A stretch of DNA of 53,311 nucleotides from CAG-964 sp902789345 (GCA_052117325.1 JBQKJJ010000016.1); one strand, 5' to 3'; shown: positions 44,636 through 53,183, counted from the first letter of the stretch. The notes: generated by a model not told the origin, from the sequence alone. Translations and numbers: made by a program.

Positions 44636-44664
44636 ATTTTATTGCATTTTGAGTATAATTTCAA
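44636..44664 (-). promoter_or_regulatory. Promoter of the purine operon
   Basis: On the minus strand TTGAAA (44664-44659) and TAAAAT (44641-44636) are 17 bases apart. Transcription would start near 44629, about 27 bases before the leader ORF start and 238 before purE. Confidence 0.75.
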
Positions 44665-44772
44665 CTATTTTTCACGGATAATAGAATTTAAAAAGTCATT
44701 TGTACTTATTGAGCATAATGATGTAAAATATCTTAATTTTTTTGTCATTTTTTACATATTGATAAGATAAAG

Positions 44773-44800
44773 GCCGCACTAACCAAAGGGTTAGTACGGC
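44773..44800 (-). terminator. Terminator after the SPFH gene
   Basis: GCCGCACTAACC pairs with GGTTAGTACGGC with one mismatch (44773-44784 with 44789-44800); on the minus strand CTTTATCTT follows. It ends the nfeD-SPFH unit. Confidence 0.65.
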
Positions 44801-44844
44801 TGTATAAATCATCACTTTATTATATATTTGGCATACATTAGGCC

Positions 44845-45756
44845 TTACTGATTTTGAACATCTTCAGTATGGAAAACTTCCTTTACAGAAGTAGCCAAGC
44901 CGGCCAAAGACTGAATTTCTGACGGAATAATAATCTTTGTAGCCTTGCCGTCTGCTGCCTTTTGGAATGCCTCAAGACTCTTAAGAGCAATAACCTTTTC
45001 TGACGGAGCTGCATCATTAAGCATTCTCAAAGCGTCGGCATAAGCCTGCTGTACGCTTCTGATAGCCTCAGCTTCACCTTCTGCCTCACGAATCTTCTTC
45101 TCTTTTACAGCGTCAGCCTGTAGAATTGCAGCCTGCTTATGACCTTCTGCTACAGTGATTTCACTTTCACGCTGACCCTCAGCCTCGGTAATTCTTGCAC
45201 GACGCTCACGCTCAGCCTTCATTTGCTTTTCCATTGCCTCTTGAATTTCTCTAGGAGGAAGAATGTTTTTAAGCTCAACTCTGTTTACTTTAATACCCCA
45301 AGCATCAGTAGCCTCATCAAGAATAACACGAATTTTTGTGTTAATAACATCTCTTGAAGTTAGTGTGTGGTCAAACTCAAGTTCACCTATAATATTTCTA
45401 AGTGTTGTCGCTGACAAGTTTTCAATAGCTGCCAAAGGATTTTCTACACCATATGTATACAGCTTAGGGTCTGTAATCTGGAAGTATACAACAGTGTCAA
45501 TTTGCATTGTAACATTATCCTTTGTGATAACAGGCTGCGGCGGGAAGTCTACAACCTGCTCTTTTAAAGATACTCTTCTTGCTATTCTGTCGATAAAAGG
45601 TATCTTCCAATGCAAACCTGTACCCCATGACTGGTGGTAAGCACCAAGACGCTCAATAACAAATGAATGTGCCTGTGGTACAACCTTAACATTCTTGATA
45701 AATACAATAATTGCAATAATCGCAATTATGATAATAACTAAAAATATTGCTGGCAT
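44845..45756 (-). CDS. SPFH/band 7 membrane scaffold protein (stomatin-like)
   Basis: A 303-residue protein with one N-terminal helix (about 3-20), a band 7 domain (QAHSFVIERLGAYHQSWGTGLHW...) and a long Ala/Glu-rich coiled coil (about 175-240). It is like E. coli QmcA and bacterial stomatins, which organise membrane microdomains and act with FtsH-type proteases. The preceding nfeD-like gene is the usual partner (gap 54 bases). AAGGAG precedes the ATG. Confidence 0.92.
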   Translation of the reverse strand: MPAIFLVIIIIAIIAIIVFIKNVKVVPQAHSFVIERLGAYHQSWGTGLHWKIPFIDRIARRVSLKEQVVDFPPQPVITKDNVTMQIDTVVYFQITDPKLYTYGVENPLAAIENLSATTLRNIIGELEFDHTLTSRDVINTKIRVILDEATDAWGIKVNRVELKNILPPREIQEAMEKQMKAERERRARITEAEGQRESEITVAEGHKQAAILQADAVKEKKIREAEGEAEAIRSVQQAYADALRMLNDAAPSEKVIALKSLEAFQKAADGKATKIIIPSEIQSLAGLATSVKEVFHTEDVQNQ

Positions 45757-45810
45757 AATAATCTCCTTAATTATTTTAATAAAATTTTTACGGTTGATTT
45801 AATTCTGATT

Positions 45811-46272
45811 TTATCCTGTTGTAACATTTACAGGTGTAACAACCATTTTAACACCCTCTATGCCGTCAATCTTAACAACAGTACCTGCAGGTAAAACATA
45901 CGGTGAAGTAGTTTTTGCCGACCATACCGAGCCTTCAACTTTAACCTGACCCACCCCGTCGGCATTGTTTATATCAACAATTACTTCTGCTAATTTTCCT
46001 ATGTACCGATCACTGTTTGTAGCAACATTAGCATTTTTTGCCCTAAACCGATGCACCAACGGTCGTGTTGCTAAAATACAGACAATAGACAAAGCCACAA
46101 AAGCCAGCCATTGTATAAGCAGTGAATCCGTAAACGCCGCAATTATGGCAGTTATAACAGCACTTACTGCTAACCAAATGGATACCAGCTGTGTTGTACA
46201 ACCTTCAACAACTATAGCAATAACTGCAATAGCTATCCAAAAAATCGGTAAAGAGAAAAAATTAATATCCAT
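45811..46272 (-). CDS. NfeD family membrane protein
   Basis: A 153-residue protein: about three hydrophobic helices (residues 8-75) and a C-terminal OB-fold domain (about 85-150; IGKLAEVIVDINNADGVGQVKV...SVWSAKTT) typical of NfeD. It is the short form without the serine-protease domain. NfeD proteins stabilise or guide SPFH proteins, encoded next. AAGGAGATGAGG lies before the ATG. The promoter spacer holds a perfect dyad. Confidence 0.9.
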   Translation of the reverse strand: MDINFFSLPIFWIAIAVIAIVVEGCTTQLVSIWLAVSAVITAIIAAFTDSLLIQWLAFVALSIVCILATRPLVHRFRAKNANVATNSDRYIGKLAEVIVDINNADGVGQVKVEGSVWSAKTTSPYVLPAGTVVKIDGIEGVKMVVTPVNVTTG

Positions 46273-46327
46273 AATAATACCTCATCTCCTTTCCACAAAT
46301 AGGTCTTAATTAACTCAACCCAACTAT

Positions 46328-46356
46328 ACAATACCATATGTAATATGGTTAGTCAA
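46328..46356 (-). promoter_or_regulatory. Promoter of the nfeD-SPFH operon
   Basis: On the minus strand TTGACT (46356-46351) and TATTGT (46333-46328) are 17 bases apart, about 55 bases before the nfeD start. The spacer is almost wholly a palindrome. Confidence 0.6.
46333..46349. promoter_or_regulatory. Palindrome in the nfeD promoter spacer (candidate operator)
   Basis: ACCATAT (46333-46339) and ATATGGT (46343-46349) are perfect reverse complements around GTA. The position between -35 and -10 is that of a repressor operator. No regulator is known. Confidence 0.5.
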
Positions 46357-46452
46357 TATACAAATTTGTAATCAACCACTAAAATATTTGTTAATATCGG
46401 TTAAGCTTTCTACATATATTTATGGTACAAGATTTAATTTAAGGAGATAAAA

Positions 46453-46716
46453 ATGGATATAAAATTTATTGCAATAATAATTGTAAGCGCTGTTATATTT
46501 TTTGCGGTTATTTACGCCATAAAGCAAAGCAAAAAACCTTTAAAAAGAGCCTGTGGAACTGTTCTTACCGGACTTGCGGCTTTAGCGGCTGTAAACATAT
46601 CGGGAATATTTACAGGTGTGTATATTCCCGTAAGCTGTTTAAGCGTATGTGCAAGTGCCGTAGGCGGAATACCGGCTGTAACAGCTATGTTAATAATTGA
46701 CACTTTTTTTAAATAA
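46453..46716 (+). CDS. bofA: BofA family protein (pro-sigma-K processing inhibitor)
   Basis: An 87-residue membrane protein with two to three hydrophobic helices. The C-terminal pattern TGVYIPVSCLSV...VGGIPAVTAMLIIDTFF resembles BofA (TG-x-x-IPVN... GIPGVxxLL). BofA inhibits the SpoIVFB protease in the spore outer membrane of B. subtilis; the role here is inferred. AAGGAG precedes the ATG. It is a single gene diverging from nfeD. No spoIVFB is visible in the window. Confidence 0.72.
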   Translation: MDIKFIAIIIVSAVIFFAVIYAIKQSKKPLKRACGTVLTGLAALAAVNISGIFTGVYIPVSCLSVCASAVGGIPAVTAMLIIDTFFK

Positions 46717-46791
46717 ATTGTCACAGTTAATTAAACATAGCTGTACCCCAAAAAGCAAGGACACCTGCCATAAAATCAATAAATCCGAGAA

Positions 46792-47421
46792 CTATATGAA
46801 ATTTTCCGTATTGATTTCCGCTGAATTTATAACCTGTACAGCTGTGTTTTTGTCACCTGTCATAAGTGCGACAATTGCTTGATATACAACATCTGTATTG
46901 TTATAAAAAACATTTCTGACAAGACTGGCCTGCTCGGCATCCGGTATATACATCTTAACACTTAACAGCTGGTTATCACCATCGTTCACCGTACACTCAA
47001 TATAAGTTTTGTCTTGTTTGCTAATAAGCTTTACGCTGTTTTCCTGCTTAACATCATACTGGTGAAGATACATTTTAAAATCTTTTAGGGTACTCTCTTT
47101 AACAGAGGCAGGCAGCTCGTCGGCAAGGTTAGTCACAATATATCTGCCTGTATCGGTAAGCTGATACAGGTTACTCCCCTCTTTTACCTCGGCAATCTGC
47201 CGGCCTGATACAAGCTCTGCAAAGCTGTGGGATGCCTCAAAATAATTGGCGGAACCACACTTTTGAAGAACACCGCACATAAAGTCAGATGTAACTCCCT
47301 CGCTTACATTACTTAGCAAATAACATATAAGCACCTTAATTCGTTCGTTGTCGTGAAGTCCTCCGGGCAAAACCCCCTGGTTTTCATTTTCACTTTCGTT
47401 ATACAAAATATCAAAAGCCAT
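46792..47421 (-). CDS. DUF4364 family protein
   Basis: A 209-residue protein of the clostridial DUF4364 family. The N-terminal part (DNERIKVLICYLLSNVSEGVTSDFM...) looks like a winged helix, with the turn LYQLTDTGRYIV. The C-terminal half is beta-rich (TYIECTVNDGDNQLLSVKMYIP). It is probably a DNA-binding regulator, with no known target. I start at ATG 47421, which has GGAGG eight bases upstream; the frame continues to 47439. Confidence 0.78.
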   Translation of the reverse strand: MAFDILYNESENENQGVLPGGLHDNERIKVLICYLLSNVSEGVTSDFMCGVLQKCGSANYFEASHSFAELVSGRQIAEVKEGSNLYQLTDTGRYIVTNLADELPASVKESTLKDFKMYLHQYDVKQENSVKLISKQDKTYIECTVNDGDNQLLSVKMYIPDAEQASLVRNVFYNNTDVVYQAIVALMTGDKNTAVQVINSAEINTENFI

Positions 47422-47516
47422 AAAAAACACCTCCAACACAAAGCTATTATGTTATATAATTCTGCTTAATTGTAACATAGGTACATAGTGATAAACGGCT
47501 TAGATTAAGTAAGATT

Positions 47517-48200
47517 TTACTCCACATCAGGCAAAAACTTTTCAACTATATCATCTGCCTGCTTATATATGCTGTCCTCTGCCACATAACCACGAACTCG
47601 TGAAACAGGGTAAACAGTTGTGTGTCTGCCAACCACTGTACCTGGGTTAAGTACAGAATTACACCCTACCTCTACATAGTCGCCTATAATAGCGCCAAGC
47701 TTTTTTAAGCCGGTATCAATTTTCTGATTGTCAACATTAATAACAACATTTGTTTTGTCTGATTTTAAATTTGAAGCAATTACACCGGCACCTGTATGGG
47801 ACTTATAGCCATATATAGAATCACCTACATAGTTAAAATGCGGAGCCTGTACATTGTCAAACAAAATTGAATTTTTAACCTCGGTAGAGTTGCCCACTAC
47901 AGAGCCTTCGCCGATAATTGCCTTACCTCTTATAAAGGCACAGTGTCTTACCTCGGCACGCTCGCAGATTATAAGAGGACCGTTAAGCATTGCAGAAGGG
48001 GCAACATTTGCAGTTTTGGCTATCCATATGTTATCACCGATTTGGTCATATTTTTCCGGTGGAAGTGTAGGACCTATTTCCATTATAAATTTTTCAATCT
48101 TATCCAAAACTTCCCACGGATATGTAGTATCCTCAAAAAGCGGCGCCGCAATAGTATGCGTACAGTCAAGCAACGCCTTTGTTTCTAATTTAGAACTCAT
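47517..48200 (-). CDS. Left-handed beta-helix protein, UDP-GlcNAc pyrophosphorylase-like
   Basis: A 227-residue protein with hexapeptide repeats (about 55-200) as in the C-terminal acetyltransferase half of GlmU and in LpxA-like enzymes. It carries no nucleotidyltransferase (GxGTRM) domain. Blocks such as NIWIAKTANVAPSAMLNGP, GEGSVVGNSTEVKNS and LGAIIGDYVEVGCNSVLNPGT place it with proteins annotated as UDP-N-acetylglucosamine pyrophosphorylase-related. The true reaction is unknown; acyl transfer or sugar-nucleotide binding is likely. AGGAGG precedes the ATG. It is the last gene of a four-gene unit. Confidence 0.8.
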   Translation of the reverse strand: MSSKLETKALLDCTHTIAAPLFEDTTYPWEVLDKIEKFIMEIGPTLPPEKYDQIGDNIWIAKTANVAPSAMLNGPLIICERAEVRHCAFIRGKAIIGEGSVVGNSTEVKNSILFDNVQAPHFNYVGDSIYGYKSHTGAGVIASNLKSDKTNVVINVDNQKIDTGLKKLGAIIGDYVEVGCNSVLNPGTVVGRHTTVYPVSRVRGYVAEDSIYKQADDIVEKFLPDVE

Positions 48201-48217
48201 TAGTAATCCTCCTAAGC

Positions 48218-48454
48218 TTATTCATAGTCATAAAACGCCCAGTTGCCGTCTTGTGTCTTTCCCGCAACAAATTTAATTTCTTTATTTTCGGTAACCTGTA
48301 CCTTGTATGCAGAAAAATTCCTTGGCTGTTTTGTATTCGGATCTAAAACCACAACTACAGCCCCTATAGTTATCCAATTATATTTGAATATATCTATACC
48401 TTTTATACAGAATTTTTCATTTTTGCTGCTTCCCAAATAAGAATAATTTTTCAT
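48218..48454 (-). CDS. Small protein of unknown function
   Basis: A 78-residue protein I do not recognise. It has a beta-rich look with one hydrophobic stretch (WITIGAVVVVLDP, about 27-39) too short for a clear membrane helix. It ends GNWAFYDYE. AGAGGTGATTT precedes the ATG. It is located 17 bases before the beta-helix gene and 13 bases after the PAP2 gene, so it belongs to the operon. Confidence 0.6.
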   Translation of the reverse strand: MKNYSYLGSSKNEKFCIKGIDIFKYNWITIGAVVVVLDPNTKQPRNFSAYKVQVTENKEIKFVAGKTQDGNWAFYDYE

Positions 48455-48467
48455 AATAAATCACCTC

Positions 48468-49007
48468 TTATTTACTTAAACTATTTGTCTTATTCAGAGA
48501 AATTTTTCTATATATAAAAATTACAAGCAAAGCGCTTAAAACGCCAAGCAGTACTCCTGCAAAAACATCTGACGGAAAGTGTACAAACAGATACATTCTG
48601 GAAAAAGCAATTATCCCGGCACACACAAGAGCTAAAATGCCAAACTTTTTATTAAAATACATTATAACCGTTGTAGCGGCAAAAGATGACGAAGTGTGTC
48701 CGGATGGAAAAGAATAGCTTCCCGGCGGATGCACCAGCATTTTTACAGCTGTATCTATGTGACATGGTCTTGGTCTGCAAACAATGTTTTTAATACACAG
48801 CTCTCCCACTAAGAATGCCAGCGTCATAGCGCAAATCATTAATATACCGCATATTCTTGTTTTCTTAAAAAACAACAGCGGAATTGCTGACACAAACCAT
48901 ATAACTCCGTACTCACCCAGTGCAGAGGCAATAATCATAACATTGTTTAAAATAGGAGACACTATATACTCCTGTATAAAATAAAGTATAGGAAAATCAA
49001 AAGGCAT
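48468..49007 (-). CDS. PAP2-family membrane phosphatase
   Basis: A 179-residue membrane protein with about five helices. All three active-site motifs are present: KNIVCRPRP, SFPSGHTSSS and FSRMYLFVHFPSDV, with the nucleophilic His in the third. Members include undecaprenyl-pyrophosphate and lipid phosphatases; carrier recycling for wall synthesis is the likely role. The ATG at 49007 overlaps the last base of the preceding gene (49007), so translation is coupled. GGAGGTGCGGTGTA lies upstream. Confidence 0.9.
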   Translation of the reverse strand: MPFDFPILYFIQEYIVSPILNNVMIIASALGEYGVIWFVSAIPLLFFKKTRICGILMICAMTLAFLVGELCIKNIVCRPRPCHIDTAVKMLVHPPGSYSFPSGHTSSSFAATTVIMYFNKKFGILALVCAGIIAFSRMYLFVHFPSDVFAGVLLGVLSALLVIFIYRKISLNKTNSLSK

Positions 49008-50227
49008 TACACCGCACCTCCAAAATCAACGCCCCACAGCATTCTCTGTACAACACTGTATTTATTGTTAATTTTACAGTTAAAGTAAAATTTAATGTTT
49101 ACACAGTAACCTTCCTTATCATTAAAAACAGCAGCCTCAAAATTGTTGCTGCCTTTTTTATGTGACAATACACAAGCACTTCCGTCTACAACAGTTCGTA
49201 TGTATTGTTCTTTGTTTTCTACAGAGCGTTTTATATAATAATTAAAAAACTGAAATAGGCTTTGTATATTTTTTTCTTTTGACATACAAACAGTAACAAC
49301 CAACGGCGACTTAACATTAATTTCGTCAAGATTATTTGTAAATATATTTTTCAAATAAACAACATCTGTGTTTGAAATATGTTTTATTGTGTAACCGCTG
49401 GGAACGATTAACGAAAAACCGTTTTCGGAACACCTAACACCTGCCCCAAATTTAAAATATTCCTTGGAATTTACAGTCATTCTTGTTATTGTATCAATAT
49501 TATTTAATTGCGGATTTTTCTCACAGCTAACCTCTTTTTTCTTAGTACTGGTGACATCTTCGCTGTTTATCGGGTTGTCACACCCAAGCTCTATATTATC
49601 TGTAACTTTTGATGTACTTAAACCGTTATCCGTCAATTTATCATTAGCAGCGTCACTTTCTTTTGTACTATCTTCAGCTGCTAAAAGCTCTTTCTTATAT
49701 TCAGCAGACAATACTTGGTGGTTGTATCCGCTCTCTTTGAGCTTTTTTAAAAGAATAATCTTATTATTTATATGTTTATATAATTCTTTGTCGTTTAAAG
49801 CATTTTTTTTTAAAACATTGTCAAGTATAATTATTTTCTTGCTAAGGTCGAGCTGTTGCTGACTGTTAATTTCGTTAAGCAGAACCAGTTTTTCTGTAAC
49901 TGTATATGCTCTGCCCCTAACTATCTTTTCATAAACATTAAACCTGTCAGCAATAGGCAAATTTTCACTATCTGACAAATACCCCTCTAATGTGTTTATC
50001 AAGGATTTGTCTGATGTTTCGCTAAGCAAATTATTAAGGCAGTCGGATCTATAGCTGATTATGTGGTCTTTTACAAAACTAACCTGTTCATGCTTTTGGT
50101 GGATAAGCTTAGCGGTATCTGTATATGCTTTTGCTGTTTTGGCTTCATCTCTGTTAAAAAAGCTTCCGCAATACTTGCTGTCGTAACCGCTTAAATTATC
50201 ACCGCCAGTAATTTTGTTACTCGTCAT
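49007..50227 (-). CDS. Unrecognised 406-residue protein, first in a PAP2 operon
   Basis: I do not recognise this protein. The first 170 residues are helical and highly charged, with possible coiled-coil (DLSKKIIILDNVLKKNAL, KLIHQKHEQVSFVKDHI). A low-complexity Ser/Asp/Thr/Lys linker (about 185-240) joins a C-terminal domain (about 250-400) with beta-like blocks (MTVNSKEYFKFGAGVRCSENG, GYTIKHISNTDVVYLKN, VDGSACVLSHKKG, VNIKFYFNCKIN). No signal peptide or helix anchor is seen. GGAGGTGG precedes the ATG. A promoter (50267-50295) drives the unit. The start overlaps the HK region divergently. Confidence 0.75.
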   Translation of the reverse strand: MTSNKITGGDNLSGYDSKYCGSFFNRDEAKTAKAYTDTAKLIHQKHEQVSFVKDHIISYRSDCLNNLLSETSDKSLINTLEGYLSDSENLPIADRFNVYEKIVRGRAYTVTEKLVLLNEINSQQQLDLSKKIIILDNVLKKNALNDKELYKHINNKIILLKKLKESGYNHQVLSAEYKKELLAAEDSTKESDAANDKLTDNGLSTSKVTDNIELGCDNPINSEDVTSTKKKEVSCEKNPQLNNIDTITRMTVNSKEYFKFGAGVRCSENGFSLIVPSGYTIKHISNTDVVYLKNIFTNNLDEINVKSPLVVTVCMSKEKNIQSLFQFFNYYIKRSVENKEQYIRTVVDGSACVLSHKKGSNNFEAAVFNDKEGYCVNIKFYFNCKINNKYSVVQRMLWGVDFGGAV

Positions 50228-50266
50228 AGATCCACCTCCTTAATCACTATATCCCTATTAATGATT

Positions 50267-50295
50267 ATTTTACTATAAAAGCAAAAAATTTACAA
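50267..50295 (-). promoter_or_regulatory. Promoter of the PAP2 operon
   Basis: On the minus strand TTGTAA (50295-50290) and TAAAAT (50272-50267) are 17 bases apart, 40 bases before the 406-residue gene. Confidence 0.6.
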
Positions 50296-50323
50296 TGGTA
50301 TTTATACATTTGTGTCTATATTG

Positions 50324-50353
50324 TTTACAAGCTATACCAAAATATGTTATATT
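50324..50353 (+). promoter_or_regulatory. Promoter of the two-component system genes
   Basis: TTTACA (50324-50329) and TATATT (50348-50353) are 18 bases apart, 45 bases before the kinase start. It diverges from the PAP2-operon promoter. Confidence 0.5.
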
Positions 50354-50397
50354 AACTGTATAAGTCTAAGTATTTTTACAATAATCGGAGACAAATT

Positions 50398-52224
50398 ATG
50401 AATATAATATACAACAAAAAAACACGAACAATTATCTTAATTACGATATTGGTAATGCTTTTAAGTGCTTTCTCTGTGTTTTGCATTTTGTTTTCAAGAG
50501 ACTATAAAACCCCGGAGGGCGGCATTTCGGCTCTGGATTTTACCGGAAGCTACTCAATAAATAATTCTGATATTTTTTATAAACTTCCTGATGAGGATTA
50601 TAAAAATATAACAATAAATAATGCCTATGAGATTGAATTTGATTTGCAGTTTGACAGACCTATTTTGCGCGGAGAAAGGATTAACATATACGCAGATATG
50701 GTAACTATAGAAGCATTCTGCAATGACCGGCAGGTTCTTACCTTTTGTGACAAAGCAAGTCTGCCTGACATTGTCAGCTCTGTAGGTAATTGCTGGACAT
50801 ATTTTAATTCAACCGGTATTGATGTTACCGATACTGTTAAATTTAAAATAACAAGCCCATACGGTCATATTAACCAACATTATATAAATAAATTTCTTTC
50901 AAGCCTGTCTGTAGGCTCTTATGATTATTTGTTAAAATCTGAAATTGAAACAAACCTCTTCATTATACTTGGTGCGGTACTTTCTTTTATTGTGGGCTTT
51001 GTTCTGTTAATTATGAACCTCGCCTTTAAATTAATGAAAACACCGTACAGCATTAACGGTATATCCTGTTGTTTGCTTATAATGAGCAGTGCTTTGCTTT
51101 TATTTTTGAATTGCAGTTTTATCAGCTTAGTATTTAACAATGCATTTCTTGTAACAATGACAAGGTATCTTATTTTACTGTTTATACCATTTTTGTTGCT
51201 GATGTACACAGAAAAATTTGTGCACAATAAGCACATAGACAGTACCATAAGTCTGTTAATGATTATTTGGGCATTATGTATTGCGGCGTTTTTTATAGGT
51301 CAGTCCTCCGGCCTGCTGGACTACTATACTTTTTCAGGCTACATAATAGCAGCTGCTGTTATTCTTATGGCAACTAATGCTCTGTTTTTTATTGCAGACT
51401 ATAAAAAAAATAAAAATAAAGACAAAAAAATCCTTCTTATAGCCTCGCTTGTATTCAATCAGTGCATAATGATAGAACTGATGTTTAGAATAAACAGCGG
51501 CGAATTTTTTGTATATATATTTGAATGTGGCTTGCTGCTGTTTGCAATACTCCAGTTTGTGGTTTTGATGATTTTTTCTAAAAGAAATTACGAACAAGCC
51601 ATTAGAACCAAAGAAATGGAGAACGAACTTATCCAAAGTAAAATATCAATAATGCTAAGTCAAATACAACCGCATTTCCTTTATAACACGCTTGTAGTAA
51701 TAAGGCAGCTTTGTGATATTAACCCTAAAATGGCCAAAGAAGCCGTTACAGAATTTGCAAACTACCTGCGAGGCAACCTTGATTCACTTACACTGAACAC
51801 GACCATACCGTTTGAAAAAGAAATGGAACATGTAGAAAACTATATTTCTCTTGAAAAAAAGAGATTTGGTGATAAAATTAACATTGAGTACGATATTGAC
51901 TGCATTGATTTTGAGGTTCCATCCTTGACAATTCAGACTGTAGTTGAAAACGCAATTCGCCATGGAATTTCCAAAAGAAAAGACGGCGGAACTGTTACAA
52001 TATCAACAAAAGAAACTGAAAATAATTATTATATCGAAATACACGACAACGGCGTTGGGGTTGATTTAACACAGACGCCTGAAAGCAATAAAGATGGCAG
52101 AAGTCATATCGGCGTTGAAAATGCCAAAAAGAGAATTGAGTCGATGTGCTTTGGCACATTGACAATAGACAGCACACCTAACATAGGAACAACAGTGCTG
52201 ATTACAATTCCTAAATTGAATTAA
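50398..52224 (+). CDS. 7TM sensor histidine kinase of the LytS/YehU type
   Basis: A 608-residue kinase. An N-terminal helix (about 12-32) is followed by an extracytoplasmic domain (about 35-180), then about seven helices (about 183-400) like the 7TMR-DISM receptors. The cytoplasmic kinase has the LytS-type phosphoacceptor block SQIQPHFLYNTL with His426 and an ATPase domain with the N-box TVVENAIRHGI, G1 HDNGVGVD and G2 GRSHIGVENAKKR. AATCGGAGA precedes the ATG. It lies 18 bases before the response regulator gene. The signal is unknown; surface glycans are plausible. Confidence 0.9.
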   Translation: MNIIYNKKTRTIILITILVMLLSAFSVFCILFSRDYKTPEGGISALDFTGSYSINNSDIFYKLPDEDYKNITINNAYEIEFDLQFDRPILRGERINIYADMVTIEAFCNDRQVLTFCDKASLPDIVSSVGNCWTYFNSTGIDVTDTVKFKITSPYGHINQHYINKFLSSLSVGSYDYLLKSEIETNLFIILGAVLSFIVGFVLLIMNLAFKLMKTPYSINGISCCLLIMSSALLLFLNCSFISLVFNNAFLVTMTRYLILLFIPFLLLMYTEKFVHNKHIDSTISLLMIIWALCIAAFFIGQSSGLLDYYTFSGYIIAAAVILMATNALFFIADYKKNKNKDKKILLIASLVFNQCIMIELMFRINSGEFFVYIFECGLLLFAILQFVVLMIFSKRNYEQAIRTKEMENELIQSKISIMLSQIQPHFLYNTLVVIRQLCDINPKMAKEAVTEFANYLRGNLDSLTLNTTIPFEKEMEHVENYISLEKKRFGDKINIEYDIDCIDFEVPSLTIQTVVENAIRHGISKRKDGGTVTISTKETENNYYIEIHDNGVGVDLTQTPESNKDGRSHIGVENAKKRIESMCFGTLTIDSTPNIGTTVLITIPKLN

Positions 52225-52242
52225 TTACATAGGAGAAAGCAT

Positions 52243-53043
52243 ATGAATGTAATAGCGGTAGATGACGAAATATTTGCACTTAATGACCTCAAAGAGGTTT
52301 TGGAGGAGTGCATAACAGATACAAAAATAGTCGGCTTTTTAAAAGCCGACGAGGCATTAGATTACGCCAGAACAAATAGTATAGACATTGCATTTCTAGA
52401 CATTGAAATGGACAGCATATCCGGTTTGCAGCTTGCTGCACAGCTTACTCAAATTAACGAAAAAACTAATATTATATTTGTAACAGGTTATTCGGAGTAT
52501 GCCTTGGATGCCTTTTCTGTTTACGCAAGCGGATACATACTAAAACCGGCAGAAAAAAAATCGGTTTTAAAAGCTCTTTCAAATTTGCGCTACCCTATTG
52601 CCACAATTAATCAGCCTAAGCTAAAGGTTAAAACATTTAGCAATTTTGAGGTTTATGTAAACGGCAAACCTTTACACTTTCCAAGAGCAAAATCAAAAGA
52701 GCTTTTTGCCTATTTAATACATAAAAACGGTACAGGCTGTTCTCTAAAGGAGCTTGCTTCTGTACTGTACGAAGACAAAGAATATACATCTTCATTACAG
52801 CATCAGCTGCAAACAATAATAGCAACTATGATGAAAGCACTAAACAACGAGGGTGTTGGTGATGTTATAAACAAGCGTTATAATCATTTATCGGTTGATA
52901 CAAGTAAAATTGATTGTGATTATTATAAATTTCTAAATGGTGACAAAGACGCAATTAACTCATACACCGGTGAATATATGATGAACTATAGTTGGGGAGA
53001 ATTTACTATAGGCTATTTAGACAGTAAGGCTTTTTCAGAATAA
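52243..53043 (+). CDS. Response regulator with SARP-like winged-helix output
   Basis: A 266-residue regulator. The receiver domain (1-120) has the acidic pair VDDEI, phospho-acceptor Asp53 in IAFLDIEMD and the conserved Lys in YILKPAEKK. The output (about 127-265) starts with LKVKTFSNFEVYVNGKPL, then a winged helix (PRAKSKELFAYLIHKNGTGCSLKELASVLY) and a bacterial-transcription-activation-like tail, as in SARP regulators. Pairing of a LytS-type kinase with this output, not LytTR, is less common. AGGAGAAAG precedes the ATG. It is followed by a terminator. Confidence 0.9.
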   Translation: MNVIAVDDEIFALNDLKEVLEECITDTKIVGFLKADEALDYARTNSIDIAFLDIEMDSISGLQLAAQLTQINEKTNIIFVTGYSEYALDAFSVYASGYILKPAEKKSVLKALSNLRYPIATINQPKLKVKTFSNFEVYVNGKPLHFPRAKSKELFAYLIHKNGTGCSLKELASVLYEDKEYTSSLQHQLQTIIATMMKALNNEGVGDVINKRYNHLSVDTSKIDCDYYKFLNGDKDAINSYTGEYMMNYSWGEFTIGYLDSKAFSE

Positions 53044-53131
53044 ATATAACCACGTTATAAATGCCTCATTTGTGACTAAGCAATTACCCAATAATTGCAA
53101 AAAGATAATTACGACAATTTCATGCATAAAC

Positions 53132-53183
53132 AAATAACTGCCTCGCAAAAATATAATTTTTTTCTGCGAGGCAGTTATTTTTG
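53132..53183 (+). terminator. Terminator after the response regulator gene
   Basis: AAATAACTGCCTCGCA (53132-53147) and its exact reverse complement (53165-53180) form a 16-bp stem with T runs. The stem lies about 90 bases after the stop codon, so 53044-53131 is an untranslated tail in which I see nothing else. Confidence 0.8.

Noticed and set aside
44400..44640. Purine, PRPP or ppGpp (ykkC-type) riboswitch before purE
   Set aside because: Neither the purine aptamer loops nor the ykkC core blocks are present; the ORF plus terminator explains the region better.
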